Assembly (NCBI GenBank): GCA_024641735.1
Contig: JAHECN010000012.1
Span: 1-35,002 of the forward strand
DNA length: 35,002 nucleotides
Source: Gemmatimonadota bacterium
Lineage (GTDB): Bacteria; Gemmatimonadota; Gemmatimonadetes; Gemmatimonadales; GWC2-71-9
Direction: 5' to 3'
The notes under the pieces: model-generated
The model's input: only the letters and a program-made list of their open reading frames with translations
Databases searched by the model: none
Told to the model about the DNA's origin: nothing
Shown: positions 1 through 9,333 of the stretch, in pieces
Layout of the letters: every line of letters begins with the position of its first letter
Numbering within the stretch: the stretch's first letter is position 1
Made by a program: the position numbers and the translations under genes

Positions 1-570
1 TTCCTTGACCAGCCGCCAGGCGCTCCGGAGGATCAGCAGGGCCACCAGCACCGAGATGATCGCGTCCGCCGGCAGCCACCCGTAGAAGTGGATCACCAGG
101 GCGGCGACGATTGCCCCGATTGAGCCGAGGACATCGCTCATGATGTGGAGATAGGCACCACGGACATTCAGATCGTGGTGATGGTGGCCGTGAAGCACCC
201 GCAACGAGATCAGGTTGACAATGAGCCCAAGCGCGGCAACCGTGCCGAACAGCACGGCATCAATCTCACGCGGCTGGTTGAGGCGGTCCCACGCCTCCAT
301 CGTGATGCCGATGCCGATGGCGAAGAGTGCGAGGCCGTTCACCAGCGCGGCGAGCACTTCCCACCGCAGGTTACCGAAACGGCGCGCTGGCCCCTCACGA
401 CGCTGCGCGATTCTGGCACCAAACCAGGCAAGCGAGAGCGCCGCCACGTCAGTCGCCATGTGCCCTGCGTCGGCGAGCAGTGCCAGCGAGTTGCTGAGCA
501 CCCCACCGATCACCTCGATCAGCAGAAAGCTTGCGGTGAGGGCAAGAACCAACGCGATCTTCCGACTCAT
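1..570 (-). CDS. Cation diffusion facilitator (CDF) family transporter, partial at left edge
   Basis: The minus-strand frame starts at ATG 570 (MSRKIALVLALTASFLLIEV) and stays open to the window edge, giving 190 residues; the C-terminus lies outside. It shows the typical CDF layout: a first helix, then the metal-site motif DAGHMATD in the second helix, the cytoplasmic arginine-rich turn, a His cluster (HGHHHHDLN) in the loop between helices 4 and 5, and the second metal-site motif LHIMSD. CDF proteins export Zn2+, Co2+, Cd2+ or similar ions by proton antiport across the inner membrane. The His loop and the HxxxD pairs point to Zn2+, but specificity is inferred. The start overlaps the hisD stop as ATGA, so translation is probably coupled to hisD. 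The ORF track omits it because no stop lies in the window. Confidence 0.9.
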   Translation of the reverse strand, partial: MSRKIALVLALTASFLLIEVIGGVLSNSLALLADAGHMATDVAALSLAWFGARIAQRREGPARRFGNLRWEVLAALVNGLALFAIGIGITMEAWDRLNQPREIDAVLFGTVAALGLIVNLISLRVLHGHHHHDLNVRGAYLHIMSDVLGSIGAIVAALVIHFYGWLPADAIISVLVALLILRSAWRLVKE

Positions 571-1865
571 TCCACCTCCAACCGACGCCGAACCGCTTCC
601 GCGTGTCCAAAGAGCCCCTCGGCCTCGGCCAAGGCAATCACGGCCGGGGCATCCGCCTCCAACCGCGCGCGGGAGTACTGCACGATCGACGTGCGCTTCA
701 CGAAATCATACACGCCGAGGGGCGACGCGAAGCGTGCGCTCCCGCCGGTCGGCAAGACATGCGAGGGACCGGCCAAATAGTCGCCCACCGGTTCGGGGGT
801 GGAGGGGCCGAGGAAGATGGCCCCGGCGTGGCGGATCTCAGCGGCCAAGGACTCCGGCTCACGCGTCACGATCTCCAAATGCTCCGCCGCCCGGCGATTG
901 GCCACAGCAGCCATGCCGGCCCGGTCATCCACCAAGATGATCAGTCCGTTCTGCGAGAGGGCCTTTCTGGCAATCTCGGCGCGTGGTGCCACTGCCAGCG
1001 CGGCCTCCAATGCACCGGGCAGTGCGTCAGCCAGCGTGAGGGAAGTCGTGGCCAGCCACGCCGAGGCGTCCTCATCATGCTCCGCCTGCGCGATCATGTC
1101 CGCCGCCACTGCCCGTGGGTCGGCGCTCTCGTCCGCCAATATCAGGACCTCAGTTGGGCCTGCGATCATGTCGATTCCGACCTGACCAAAGACCTGCCGC
1201 TTGGCCTCGGCCACCCAGCGGTTGCCTGGCCCGACAATCTTGTCGACCTGGGGGATGGTCTCGGTCCCGAAAGCCAGCGCCCCCACAGCGTGCGGACCGC
1301 CGACCCGGAACACGCGCGTCACCCCCGAGATCGCCAAGGCCGCGAGCACCGCGTCGTTGATCCCAAGTGGGGGGGTGACCGCCACTAGCTCCTGGACCCC
1401 AGCGACGACGGCGGGGATGGCGTTCATGAGCACCGAGGAGGGGTACGCGGCCTTTCCACCTGGGACATAGAGCCCGGCAGCATCCACTGGGGTCACACGC
1501 ATCCCGAGCAAGGTTCCATCGGCCTCTCGGAGCGAGAAACCGGCATCTCGCTGGTGCAAGTGATACTGGTGGATCTGCTTTGCCGCCTGCTCGAGTGCCT
1601 GTCGCAGCTGGGCCGGAATCCGTGCGAGTGCCTCATGACAGCGATCCAAGGGGAGTTCCCACTCCGCCGGGGTCAACTCCGAGCCATCCAGCTGCCGTGA
1701 GTACTCAGCCACCGCCACATCTCCCCGCGACGCCACGTCTGCCAATATTTCGGCGACGCGCTCCCGGGTCCCGGGATCGCTGCTCTGATGGCCGCGCAGG
1801 AACGTCGAGAGCCCGGCGAGCTCCACGCCGCTACCTCGGGCGTCGTGGCGCCGAACTAGGAGCAT
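567..1865 (-). CDS. hisD: Histidinol dehydrogenase
   Basis: HisD catalyses the last two steps of histidine biosynthesis, oxidising L-histidinol to histidine through histidinal with two NAD+, using a Zn2+ site. The protein carries family signatures: the PGGKAAYPSSVLMNAIPA segment, GPGNRWVAEAK, IAGPTEVLILAD, QAEHDEDA with the zinc-site Gln/His, GPSHVLPTGGSARF and GVYDFVKRTSIVQYS. With the ATG at 1865 it is 432 residues, normal for the family. I prefer 1865 over the upstream GTG at 1889 of the ORF track because GGAG lies six bases before 1865, and the GTG would extend further towards the divergent gene. It is the first gene of a two-gene minus-strand unit with the CDF transporter. hisZ and hisG lie nearby but on the other strand, so the his genes are split. 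Confidence 0.95.
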   Translation of the reverse strand: MLLVRRHDARGSGVELAGLSTFLRGHQSSDPGTRERVAEILADVASRGDVAVAEYSRQLDGSELTPAEWELPLDRCHEALARIPAQLRQALEQAAKQIHQYHLHQRDAGFSLREADGTLLGMRVTPVDAAGLYVPGGKAAYPSSVLMNAIPAVVAGVQELVAVTPPLGINDAVLAALAISGVTRVFRVGGPHAVGALAFGTETIPQVDKIVGPGNRWVAEAKRQVFGQVGIDMIAGPTEVLILADESADPRAVAADMIAQAEHDEDASAWLATTSLTLADALPGALEAALAVAPRAEIARKALSQNGLIILVDDRAGMAAVANRRAAEHLEIVTREPESLAAEIRHAGAIFLGPSTPEPVGDYLAGPSHVLPTGGSARFASPLGVYDFVKRTSIVQYSRARLEADAPAVIALAEAEGLFGHAEAVRRRLEVE

Positions 1866-1891
1866 CTCTCGCTCCAGATGGCCGGACACAC

Positions 1892-1897
1892 TAAAGT
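1892..1897 (+). promoter_or_regulatory. Candidate -10 hexamer for a leaderless CorC-like gene
   Basis: TAAAGT ends seven bases before ATG 1905, and no Shine-Dalgarno precedes that ATG. In leaderless transcripts of other phyla a TAnnnT hexamer sits at about this distance. I see no convincing -35 box. This is a spacing argument only. Confidence 0.35.
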
Positions 1898-1904
1898 TGG
1901 CAGT

Positions 1905-3224
1905 ATGGAATCCTCCACTAGTTGGATGGCGATCACCCTCGGGCTCGCCTCTGTCATTGCGCTCGTTGCCCTGAACGGCTTCTTCGTCGCCGCGGAATTT
2001 GCCCTCGTCGGGGCGCGCCGCACCCGCCTCGAGGAAATGGCCGCCACCGGCGACGGCAAAGCTACGCTAGCGCTCAAGGCGGTCCAATCCCTCGACCGAT
2101 ATGTCTCGGCCACCCAGCTCGGCATCACGCTCGCCTCCCTTGGCCTCGGCATGATCGGCGAACCGGCGTTGGCCGGGCTTCTGGACCGCTTCTTCGGGGT
2201 CCTGCCGCCCCCCCTGGACGGCTTCGCCTCACACACGGTGGCGGTGGTCTTCTCGTTCGCGACGATCAGTGCCCTGCACATTGTGTTGGGCGAGCTCGCC
2301 CCGAAGACTCTGGCCATCCGATTTCCGGAGGAGGTCTCCCGCTGGGTGACACTCCCCTTGATCGGGTTCGCGTGGATCATGCATGTCCCCATCCAGGTCC
2401 TGAACGGGGCAGCAAACCGACTCCTCCGGCTCGCCGGCGTCATGCCGGTGGATGGGCACGAACGGCTGCACTCCGGGGATGAGATCCGCATGCTGGTCGA
2501 GCAATCCGGGGAGGGTGGATCGCTCGGGAAGGAGCCCGCACGGTTGCTGGAAGGGGTGTTCGAGTTCAGTGAAAAGAGCGCCGCAGATGTGATGACTCCG
2601 CGCACTGAAATCCGGGCACTCGAGGCGGACCTGACCGTGGAGGCGGCGGCCGATGTGGTGGCGTTGGGCGGACGATCGCGTTTCCCGGTCTATGTCGACT
2701 CGCTCGATGAGATTGCGGGCGTCGCCCATGCCAAGGACATCCTCCGCGCCCTGCGACAGGCGCCTGGGACACCGTTGCGGGCGATCATGCGAGAGCCGCT
2801 CTTCGTTCCCGGAACGCGCGAGGTCGAAGATGTCCTGGCGGATATGAAGCGGCTCAAGACCCACTTGGCCGTGGTGCTCGACGAGTATGGCGGGACGGCC
2901 GGCTTGGTGACGATGGAGGACTTGTTGGAGGAGATCGTCGGCGAAATCTACGACGAGCACGACCCGATCGAGGAAGCGGCCCTCGCCGCAACCGCAGACG
3001 GCTCAGCGAGTCTCGACGGCACCACGCCGATCGCGGATTTCAACGACAGCTTCGAGGCGTCGCTGGACGACACGGATTACACGACGCTCGGCGGCTTTCT
3101 CTTTGGCCAACTCGGGCGTCTGCCAAAAGTGGGCGACCGCGTCACCGTCGGACACCATCTCTTCGAAATCACGGCGATGGCGGGGAGGCGCGTGGAGCGG
3201 GTCCGGGTCATATTGACCCCATGA
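1905..3224 (+). CDS. CNNM/CBS-domain membrane protein of the HlyC/CorC (MpfA-like) family
   Basis: Domains in order: an N-terminal CNNM (DUF21) transmembrane domain of about 190 residues with [12 protein letters not shown] and the [16 protein letters not shown] segment; two CBS repeats containing [12 protein letters not shown] and [20 protein letters not shown]; and a C-terminal CorC_HlyC transporter-associated domain ([15 protein letters not shown]). Relatives such as MpfA and CorC are linked to Mg2+/Co2+ efflux or Mg2+ homeostasis; the old name hemolysin is misleading. I place the start at ATG 1905 (439 residues), where TAAAGT sits seven bases upstream; the track start at 1878 adds nine unconserved residues, and ATG 1926 is also possible. 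The stop overlaps the hisZ start as ATGA, so it heads a hisZ-hisG transcription unit. Confidence 0.9.
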   Translation: MESSTSWMAITLGLASVIALVALNGFFVAAEFALVGARRTRLEEMAATGDGKATLALKAVQSLDRYVSATQLGITLASLGLGMIGEPALAGLLDRFFGVLPPPLDGFASHTVAVVFSFATISALHIVLGELAPKTLAIRFPEEVSRWVTLPLIGFAWIMHVPIQVLNGAANRLLRLAGVMPVDGHERLHSGDEIRMLVEQSGEGGSLGKEPARLLEGVFEFSEKSAADVMTPRTEIRALEADLTVEAAADVVALGGRSRFPVYVDSLDEIAGVAHAKDILRALRQAPGTPLRAIMREPLFVPGTREVEDVLADMKRLKTHLAVVLDEYGGTAGLVTMEDLLEEIVGEIYDEHDPIEEAALAATADGSASLDGTTPIADFNDSFEASLDDTDYTTLGGFLFGQLGRLPKVGDRVTVGHHLFEITAMAGRRVERVRVILTP

Positions 3225-4180
3225 ATCGATCGACCATCGCCCGCGTCCCCCCTGGCACACTCGACCTGACGGGTCCGTCCGTGCGTCGCCGCCGTGCACT
3301 GCAGCGCGCCGCCACGACGGTGCTCGATGCCGCCGGGTTCGAGGAGTGCATCCCGCCAACGTTCGAGTACGACGAGGTCTTCCTCCGCGCCGGTGGAGCG
3401 GAGATCGCGGATCAGTTGATCCGATTCGCCGATCAGGATGGTCGCCTCCTCGCGCTTCGCTACGACTTTACTGCAGCGGTTGCACGGATCGCGGCCACTT
3501 CGTTTGCTGACGTGGCCCCCCCGCTCCGACTCTCCTACTCCGGCAAGGTGTATCGGCAGACTCCGGATCGGGCCGGACGTCCGCGGGAGATCCTTCAGGT
3601 CGGCGCGGAGATGCTCGGACTCGCGGGACCAGCAAGTGATCTCGAACTCGTGCAACTCACGCTGCGCCTGCTCGCCGAGCTTGCTCCGGCGGACTATCAG
3701 ATCAATCTGGGCCATGTCGGCATCCTTGCCCCGGGCTTCGCGGCGTTGCCTGCCGAGCGGCGGAGTGAAGTGCGACGCTGGGTCGATCGAAAGGACCGGG
3801 CCGCCCTGGAGGCCCATCTCGCGGGTCTCGACTCGCCAGCGGCCGAGTTGGCCACCCTCCCCTTTGTGATTGGACGCCGCGACGCGCTGGAACAGGCGCT
3901 CCCCACGGCGCCGGTGGAAGTGGCCGATGGGCTCCGTCAGTTGCTGGCCCTCGACGCGGCACTCACCGAATCAGAGCGCCAGCATGTGGTCTACGATCTG
4001 GGTGAGGTCCGCGGGCTCGACTATTACACCGGGATTCACTTTGAGATCTTCGTCTCCGGAGTTGGGCGGGCAGTCGGCGGCGGTGGCCGATATGACGATT
4101 TGATGGGACGCTTCGGCCGACCGATGCCAGCGATCGGTGTCACCATCGACCTCGATGCCATCGCAGAGCTCGCACCATGA
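3221..4180 (+). CDS. hisZ: ATP phosphoribosyltransferase regulatory subunit HisZ
   Basis: The 319-residue protein is a class II aminoacyl-tRNA-synthetase paralogue of the HisRS type without the anticodon-binding domain, which defines HisZ. Visible features are the opening PPGTLDLTGPSVRRRRAL, motif-2-like LRLSYSGKVYRQTPD, GEVRGLDYYTGIHFEIFV and the terminal GGGGRYDDLMGRFG segment. HisZ has no synthetase role; it assembles with the short HisG into a hetero-octamer and is required for its catalysis and for histidine feedback. The next gene is exactly that short HisG, overlapping by ATGA, which makes the assignment over HisS very strong. The upstream overlap with the CorC-like gene is also ATGA. 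Confidence 0.95.
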   Translation: MNRSTIARVPPGTLDLTGPSVRRRRALQRAATTVLDAAGFEECIPPTFEYDEVFLRAGGAEIADQLIRFADQDGRLLALRYDFTAAVARIAATSFADVAPPLRLSYSGKVYRQTPDRAGRPREILQVGAEMLGLAGPASDLELVQLTLRLLAELAPADYQINLGHVGILAPGFAALPAERRSEVRRWVDRKDRAALEAHLAGLDSPAAELATLPFVIGRRDALEQALPTAPVEVADGLRQLLALDAALTESERQHVVYDLGEVRGLDYYTGIHFEIFVSGVGRAVGGGGRYDDLMGRFGRPMPAIGVTIDLDAIAELAP

Positions 4181-4800
4181 GCGCCGGCCTCCGTCTCGCC
4201 TTGGCGAAGGGACGACTCTACGACGCGACCGTAGCGCGACTCGCGGCCGCGGGAATCACGGTCGACGCTGACCCAGGTCGACGGCTGTTGATCCCGACGA
4301 GCAATCCGCTCCTTCAGGTGCTCGTGGTCAAACCCGGCGACGTGCCCGTCTATGTCGAGAATGGCGCCGCCGACCTCGGCGTGACCGGCACGGATGTACT
4401 CCGGGAGTCCGACGCGGACGTTCTGGAGCCTCTGGGATTGGGATTCGGTGCCTGCCGACTCGTCGTCGCGGCCCCAGCGGAGACGCCCTATCCCGGCCTC
4501 GCGCATGGCCGGACCGCCCGGGTGGCCACCAAGTATCCGCGTCTGGCCCGGAACTACTTCTCCTCGATGGGCAGATCGGTCGAGGTCATCATGGTGGGTG
4601 GGAGCGTCGAGGTGGCGCCGCTCCTCGGACTCTCGGATTGGATCGTCGACTTGGTCGACACCGGCGCCACGCTCAAGGCCAACGGGTTGACCGAGCGCGC
4701 CGTGATCCTCGAAAGCGCGGCTGTGCTGGTGGCGAATCGGGCGTCACAGAAATTGAAGCTGGAACAACATCTACGATTGATGCAGAGTCTGGGCGACTAG
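4177..4800 (+). CDS. hisG: ATP phosphoribosyltransferase, short form
   Basis: HisG joins ATP and PRPP to give phosphoribosyl-ATP, the committed first step of histidine synthesis. At 207 residues this is the short HisG(S) form, lacking the C-terminal ACT-like regulatory domain, and therefore needs HisZ, encoded directly upstream. Signatures include LALAKGRLYDATVARLAAAGI at the N-terminus, ENGAADLGVTGTDVL, and GGSVEVAPLLGLSDWIVDLV followed by TGATLKANGL around the PRPP site. The start ATG overlaps the hisZ stop (ATGA). A GAGA/TCTC foldback follows the stop at once. Confidence 0.96.
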   Translation: MSAGLRLALAKGRLYDATVARLAAAGITVDADPGRRLLIPTSNPLLQVLVVKPGDVPVYVENGAADLGVTGTDVLRESDADVLEPLGLGFGACRLVVAAPAETPYPGLAHGRTARVATKYPRLARNYFSSMGRSVEVIMVGGSVEVAPLLGLSDWIVDLVDTGATLKANGLTERAVILESAAVLVANRASQKLKLEQHLRLMQSLGD

Positions 4801-4868
4801 ACGAGAGACGAGAGAAGAGACAAGCTGCACGCTCCAATCTCTTCTCTCGTTTCTCCTCTCTCTATTCA
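4801..4868. repeat. GAGA/TCTC foldback island A between convergent genes
   Basis: The whole gap between hisG (+) and the glycosyltransferase (-) is an inverted repeat. ACGAGAGAAGAGA at 4808-4820 pairs perfectly with TCTCTTCTCTCGT at 4838-4850 around a 17-base loop, and weaker purine/pyrimidine pairing continues outside. Because both genes end here it may act as a two-way terminator, but there is no U-run after the stem. The same sequence style recurs at 17386, 18366 and 27421. Confidence 0.75.
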
Positions 4869-5618
4869 CACTCTCGGCGCAATGTCGTACGCGCTCCGGT
4901 ACTTCTTCCGAACGCCGCGATTGGGAGGCGGAAAGGCGTTGAATTTGACGATGTGCCACAACGCCGCAACGCCGTCCTTCCAGCCGATCTTCTTCCCTTC
5001 CGCGTAGGTCCGGCCGCTGTAGGAGATTGGGAGCTCCCAGATCTTGGCGTGCGCCTGGGCGAGTCGTGCGGTGAGTTCGGGTTCGAATCCAAAGCGATCG
5101 GTGGTGAGCACCAGCTTCTTCATCAAGGGCGCCCGGACGACTTTGTAGCAGGTCTCCATGTCGGTCAGGTTCAGGTCGGTAAACATGTTCGAGAGCAGCG
5201 TCAGCACCGAGTTGCCCACGGAGTGCCAGAAGTAGAGCACCCGGTGCGGCCCCCCCAGAAAGCGCGACCCGAAGACGGCGTCCGCACCCTTCTCTTCGAT
5301 CGGCCCAAGAAGGGTTGGGATTTCGGCCGGATCATATTCCAAGTCCGCATCCTGTACCACGACCACGTCGCCGGTCGCCAGTTCGATCGCGGTCCGAATG
5401 GCGGCCCCCTTCCCTCGATTTTGCGGTTGATGCCGCACGATATCGACTCGCCCATCGGCCAGCAGCCGATCAAGAATCTCCCCCGACCCATCGGTGGAAC
5501 AATCGTTGACGCAGACGATCTCGCTATTGATGGGGACGGCCCGGACCCGATCGATGAGCAGCTCGAGGGTGCGGGCTTCGTTGTAGACCGGGATGAGGAT
5601 CGACACGCGCAGGGTCAT
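4866..5618 (-). CDS. Family 2 glycosyltransferase (DPM1/polyprenyl-phosphate-type)
   Basis: A single-domain GT-A glycosyltransferase of 250 residues with no clear membrane helix. It opens with [22 protein letters not shown], followed by the nucleotide-binding [26 protein letters not shown], the DxD-type [12 protein letters not shown], and FGSRFLGG. The sequence resembles dolichyl-phosphate or undecaprenyl-phosphate sugar transferases and the catalytic domains that feed cell-envelope glycans; the exact donor and acceptor cannot be read. It is the last gene of the long minus-strand operon, its ATG overlapping the pdxA stop (ATGA). The membership with pdxA is probably positional rather than functional. 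Confidence 0.88.
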   Translation of the reverse strand: MTLRVSILIPVYNEARTLELLIDRVRAVPINSEIVCVNDCSTDGSGEILDRLLADGRVDIVRHQPQNRGKGAAIRTAIELATGDVVVVQDADLEYDPAEIPTLLGPIEEKGADAVFGSRFLGGPHRVLYFWHSVGNSVLTLLSNMFTDLNLTDMETCYKVVRAPLMKKLVLTTDRFGFEPELTARLAQAHAKIWELPISYSGRTYAEGKKIGWKDGVAALWHIVKFNAFPPPNRGVRKKYRSAYDIAPRV

Positions 5619-6529
5619 GTGGCGGAACTCCGCTGGACGAGGTCGAGAGCAAGGGCGATGGCGGCGCGCATACTGCCGGCGTCCGCCCGCCCGGTACCTG
5701 CAATATCAATTGCCGTGCCGTGATCTGGCGAGGTGCGGATAAACGGCAGGCCGAGCGTGACATTTACCCCTTGGCCGAACGAGGCGACCTTGATCGCGGT
5801 CATCCCGACGTCATGGTACGGTGCGAGGACGACGTCGAACTCTCCACGCATTGCCCGGACAAATACCGTGTCGGCGGGGAGCGGGCCTGCCGCGCCGAGC
5901 CGGGCGGCGGCTGGCGCGAGGATGCGCGCCTCTTCATCACCGAAAAGCCCCTGCTCCCCCGCATGGGGGTTGAGCGCGCAGAGCGCCAACCGCGGATTCG
6001 CGATCCCGAACTGCGAGCGCAACGCCTGTGCCGTCACCTCACCGGTGCGGACAATGCGGTCGGCGGTGAGCAGGAGCGGGACATCGCGCAACGGCACATG
6101 GGTGGTGACGAGGACGACGCGGAGACGATCACTGGCCAACATCATGGCGACGTCGACCCCGCCGGCCATGTGCGCCAGCCACTCGGTATGCCCAGGGTAC
6201 GGAAAACCGGCCAAGTGGAGCGCGTGCTTTTCCGCCGGACCGGTGACGATCGCGTCGACCTCGCCCGCGAGCGCGAGCTGCGCGGCCTGTTCCACAGCGC
6301 GCCCCGTGATCATGCCAGCCTCGACCGCACCGGGGCGCGCCGGACCACGGCCCGGATGCCACGGGCCTGTCGCAATATGTCGTGTTGCGGGAATTGCCTG
6401 GATTTGTTCGCGCGCGCCAATCAGGGTGATATCGGCGTCGACACCGTCGGCGATCGCCGCCGCGATGATCTCCGGCCCAATCCCGCGTGGGTCACCGAGG
6501 GTGACCGCGAGCCTGGGCCGACGGGTCAC
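5615..6529 (-). CDS. pdxA: 4-hydroxythreonine-4-phosphate dehydrogenase
   Basis: PdxA oxidises 4-phosphohydroxy-L-threonine in the DXP-dependent pyridoxal phosphate pathway; the product feeds PdxJ. Family marks are [16 protein letters not shown] at the N-terminus, the metal-binding His of [30 protein letters not shown] with the second His, and [18 protein letters not shown] with the third. I set the start at GTG 6529, overlapping the SurA stop as GTGA; this gives 304 residues. The track start at 6685 adds an arginine-rich tail that lies inside the SurA gene and is unlike PdxA. A surA-pdxA neighbourhood also occurs in Escherichia coli, so the pair is an old arrangement. Confidence 0.94.
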   Translation of the reverse strand: MTRRPRLAVTLGDPRGIGPEIIAAAIADGVDADITLIGAREQIQAIPATRHIATGPWHPGRGPARPGAVEAGMITGRAVEQAAQLALAGEVDAIVTGPAEKHALHLAGFPYPGHTEWLAHMAGGVDVAMMLASDRLRVVLVTTHVPLRDVPLLLTADRIVRTGEVTAQALRSQFGIANPRLALCALNPHAGEQGLFGDEEARILAPAAARLGAAGPLPADTVFVRAMRGEFDVVLAPYHDVGMTAIKVASFGQGVNVTLGLPFIRTSPDHGTAIDIAGTGRADAGSMRAAIALALDLVQRSSAT

Positions 6530-7854
6530 GGCCAGCGAATGTCGACGAAGGTGCGTCGGCGCAGGTCCGCCATGAAGGTGCGGAGACCAAGTTCCTTGGC
6601 CAAACGGCCACGGATGTTCTCGCGCACGACGTCGAATTGCAGCGGTCCCTCGGCGGTCCGCCCCGTGACCTTGGCGATCCCCCACTTGGTCCGCAGCGGG
6701 TCGCCGGAGACGGGAAGGAAGAACGTGCGCGAGACCTTGCCGGAGTCCACCCCAGCAAGCGCCGCAGCATACGCGGGAGGCAACGAATCGGTATAGATCC
6801 CGGCGATGTCGCGCTCTTCTGCCTCGTCGTGATAGATCCGCTGCAGCGAGTCAAACGAGGCGCCCTTGGCGAGCGCGGCCGCGATCGCGTCGACCTTCAC
6901 CTTGGCCGCCAAGGCACCCGTGGAGTCCATCTCGGGAATGATCAGAATGTGGCGCGCCTGCACCTCGGTCGGTTGCCGGCGGGTCACCTGGATCACATGG
7001 TATCCAAAGGGTGTCTCAACGGCATTCGAGATGACTCCGACCGGCAACGAGAAGGCCGCCTGTTCGAATTCACGCACCATCCGGCCACGGCGGAAGAACC
7101 CGAGGTCCCCACCCGTTTCCTTGGTGCCGTCCATCCCGAAACGCCGTGCCGCAACGGCAAAATCGGCCCCCTTGCGCAGCTCCCCGATGATGGAATCCGC
7201 CAACGCTTTGGCCGTCGCCTTCGCGGCCGGAGTCGGCTGAGGTGTCACAATGATCTGCCGCAGCGAGACCGAGGCGGGACGAACCCCCAGCAAGCCTGCC
7301 GTGGCATAGGCATCGTAGTAGGCACGGACTTCCTTCTCTGTCGGCGCCAAATCTTTCAGCATGCCGCGCTGGCGGAGCGACGTCTCGTACCGTTCGCGAT
7401 ACAATTCCTTGCGCTGCTGGTCGACGAGCCAGCGTCGATACTCGTCCATCGAATTGAACCCGATGCCACGCATTTCCGCTTCGAACTCGGCGGTCGTCTT
7501 GTACTGCCGGCGCTGGTTCGCAAAGACACGATCCACCGTTTCAGTCACCTCTTGTTCGGTGACCTGAATCGTCGTGTCCTTGATCGCTTGGAGGTAGAGC
7601 AATTCCTCATTCACCAAAGTGTCAATCAAGGAACGACGATACGCCATCTGGCCTGCTGCATCCTTCGGGACTCCGGCCACCGGATTGTTCTGGTTCTGGT
7701 AGAACCGCTCCTCCACATGGGAGAAGAGAATCGGCGTGGTCCCGACGACCGCCACGATACGATCCACCGGCTCGCCCGCTTGTGCGGCGAGCCCGTGGGC
7801 TGCACCCCCGAAGAGGAGTGCAGCACAGGTGATGGCGGCGGCGCGCTGGATCAC
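6526..7854 (-). CDS. SurA-like periplasmic peptidyl-prolyl isomerase/chaperone
   Basis: The 442-residue protein starts with a signal peptide ending near AAHGLAAQA. Next comes a SurA N-terminal-like region (VDRIVAVVGTTPILFSHVEERF), then two parvulin (PpiC-type) domains: the first around SLRQIIVTPQP to GGDLGFFRRGRMVREFEQAAF and PFGYHVIQVTRR, the second starting at EVQARHILIIPEMD and less conserved. SurA escorts unfolded outer-membrane proteins through the periplasm. The order signal-N domain-P1-P2 and the neighbouring pdxA support a SurA role; I leave the symbol blank because the C-terminal helix of classical SurA is not clear. The start is GTG 7854, overlapping the upstream PpiC lipoprotein stop as GTGA. 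This is one of two tandem parvulin genes. Confidence 0.88.
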   Translation of the reverse strand: MIQRAAAITCAALLFGGAAHGLAAQAGEPVDRIVAVVGTTPILFSHVEERFYQNQNNPVAGVPKDAAGQMAYRRSLIDTLVNEELLYLQAIKDTTIQVTEQEVTETVDRVFANQRRQYKTTAEFEAEMRGIGFNSMDEYRRWLVDQQRKELYRERYETSLRQRGMLKDLAPTEKEVRAYYDAYATAGLLGVRPASVSLRQIIVTPQPTPAAKATAKALADSIIGELRKGADFAVAARRFGMDGTKETGGDLGFFRRGRMVREFEQAAFSLPVGVISNAVETPFGYHVIQVTRRQPTEVQARHILIIPEMDSTGALAAKVKVDAIAAALAKGASFDSLQRIYHDEAEERDIAGIYTDSLPPAYAAALAGVDSGKVSRTFFLPVSGDPLRTKWGIAKVTGRTAEGPLQFDVVRENIRGRLAKELGLRTFMADLRRRTFVDIRWP

Positions 7855-9299
7855 GGGGTCGGCGGGGTGGAGCCAGGAACCGGCGCTGGTCCAGGTGCCG
7901 GCTGCATGGCCCCCGGAATCTCTCCCCCTGGCATGGGGCCGGCCTTCGCCGTTGCCAGATCGACCGCGCGCTTCACGCCGACGGCGTTGATCCCGAACTT
8001 CGCGTTTCCGCGGAGTGTCCAGGCGATCATCCCCGGCAACATCCGCAGCGGCGCCTGCCCAGACGTGAGCTTGTCGAAGTACTGATCGACCTTCAACGAC
8101 GCGGCCTTCGAGCGTTCGGAGGCACTCGCCTTCGGATCAATGGACGCAGGTGTCAGGTCCATGACGATACGGAGCGAATCGACTTCACCGAGGAACTCCG
8201 CCTTCATCTTGGACCATTCGTCGGCAGTCACCTGGATGCCATGCTTGTCCGCGTCCTTGAGCAACAGCGTGCTCTCGGTGAGGCTCTTCGCGAACTGCAC
8301 CAGCTGCGAATCCTGCGCCGCCTTCATCTGTTCGATCAACTGCCGGCCCATCGCGGGATCGGCCGCAGCGGCCTGCGTCCAGTGCAAGAAGTCCTTGACC
8401 ATGAACGCGCCGCCCTTGTAGCTGACGAGCTTGGTCTTGTCGTCGCGCTTCCCGTCCCGGTCGTCCAGCGCTGCGCGCATCTTCGCGGCGGCGTCCGAGA
8501 CAGGCGTAATGGCGAATTCCGTGTTGAGTTCTGCGAAGTAGGTCGAATCCACGGCCTTCGTCGCCACCTGCTGGAGGAATGGCGTCAAGCGCGGCGTCGC
8601 CTCGGCCGCAGTGGGGCGGCGCAGAATGTGATAGCCGTACGTCGTGGTCACGATTCCGCTGATCTCACCCGGCGCGAGCTTCCAACCGGCCGCCGAGAAC
8701 TCCGGGACGAACGCATTCGCCAGGGAGGGCGGCAGGAAGCCACCGTCGGCCGCAGAGCCCGGATCCTGGGAGTTCGCACCCGCCAACGCGGCGAAGTCCG
8801 ACCCACTCTTTGCCTTGGCGAGGAGACCCTCGAGCTTCCGCTTGGCGGAGGCCTTGTAGGCATCACTGGAGTCCTGCGTCAGGATCAGAATGTGCTGGAG
8901 GACGCGAGTCTCTCCGGCGCTGTAGATGCTGTCCGCCTTCGAAGGATCAACCTTCGACCGCTGGGCGACGAGGGTGTCATGCCACCGCTCGGCGCGCAGC
9001 GCGGAGATGGACGGCCACATCGCGTCAGCAATAAAGGTCGAGTCGGCCATGAAGCCGTCCTTGGCGACGGCCTGCGCGAAGAGAGTGAAATCCACCCAGA
9101 GCCCGGCGATGAAATCCGCGGCTTCGACCGTCGGCGCCTGGCCCTTGGCCGTGCCGAGGATGTCGGCGACACGTTCCGCCGAAAGCTCCTGATCACCAGC
9201 CTTCGCTACGATGTCCGGGTGCGCCGTGAACGCCCCGCCCCCTCCGCAACCGCTTCCCAGTGCGGCGACGGCCGCCACAAGCACCATTGTACGACGCAT
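7851..9299 (-). CDS. PpiC-type peptidyl-prolyl isomerase lipoprotein
   Basis: With the start at ATG 9299 (GAGGAG five bases upstream after TTGA) the protein is 482 residues; the track start at 9452 adds 51 residues that overlap the end of mfd. It begins with a lipoprotein signal: MRRTMVLVAAVAALGSGC, where LGSGC is the lipobox, followed by a glycine run. The central parvulin domain spans roughly 175-290 (QHILILTQDSSDAY, GGFLPPSLANAFVPEFSAA, TTYGYHILRRP). The helical arms before and after resemble PrsA/SurA-type chaperones, and the tail is rich in Pro (PGPAPVPGSTPPTP). It is probably lipid-anchored and faces the periplasm, working with SurA on envelope proteins. It lies between mfd and the SurA-like gene. 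Confidence 0.88.
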   Translation of the reverse strand: MRRTMVLVAAVAALGSGCGGGGAFTAHPDIVAKAGDQELSAERVADILGTAKGQAPTVEAADFIAGLWVDFTLFAQAVAKDGFMADSTFIADAMWPSISALRAERWHDTLVAQRSKVDPSKADSIYSAGETRVLQHILILTQDSSDAYKASAKRKLEGLLAKAKSGSDFAALAGANSQDPGSAADGGFLPPSLANAFVPEFSAAGWKLAPGEISGIVTTTYGYHILRRPTAAEATPRLTPFLQQVATKAVDSTYFAELNTEFAITPVSDAAAKMRAALDDRDGKRDDKTKLVSYKGGAFMVKDFLHWTQAAAADPAMGRQLIEQMKAAQDSQLVQFAKSLTESTLLLKDADKHGIQVTADEWSKMKAEFLGEVDSLRIVMDLTPASIDPKASASERSKAASLKVDQYFDKLTSGQAPLRMLPGMIAWTLRGNAKFGINAVGVKRAVDLATAKAGPMPGGEIPGAMQPAPGPAPVPGSTPPTP

Positions 9300-9333
9300 C
9301 GGACTCCTCAATCGGTGGAAGAACTTCGGCGGC

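Noticed and set aside
4801-4868. Foldback island A as an ordinary intrinsic terminator
   Set aside because: The stem is A/G-T/C rich rather than GC-rich, has a 17-base loop and lacks a U-run; the same element also occurs in divergent and tandem gaps.
6529-6685. pdxA start at 6685 as in the ORF track
   Set aside because: The extra 52 residues overlap surA and are not PdxA-like; GTG 6529 in a GTGA overlap starts right at the conserved N-terminus.
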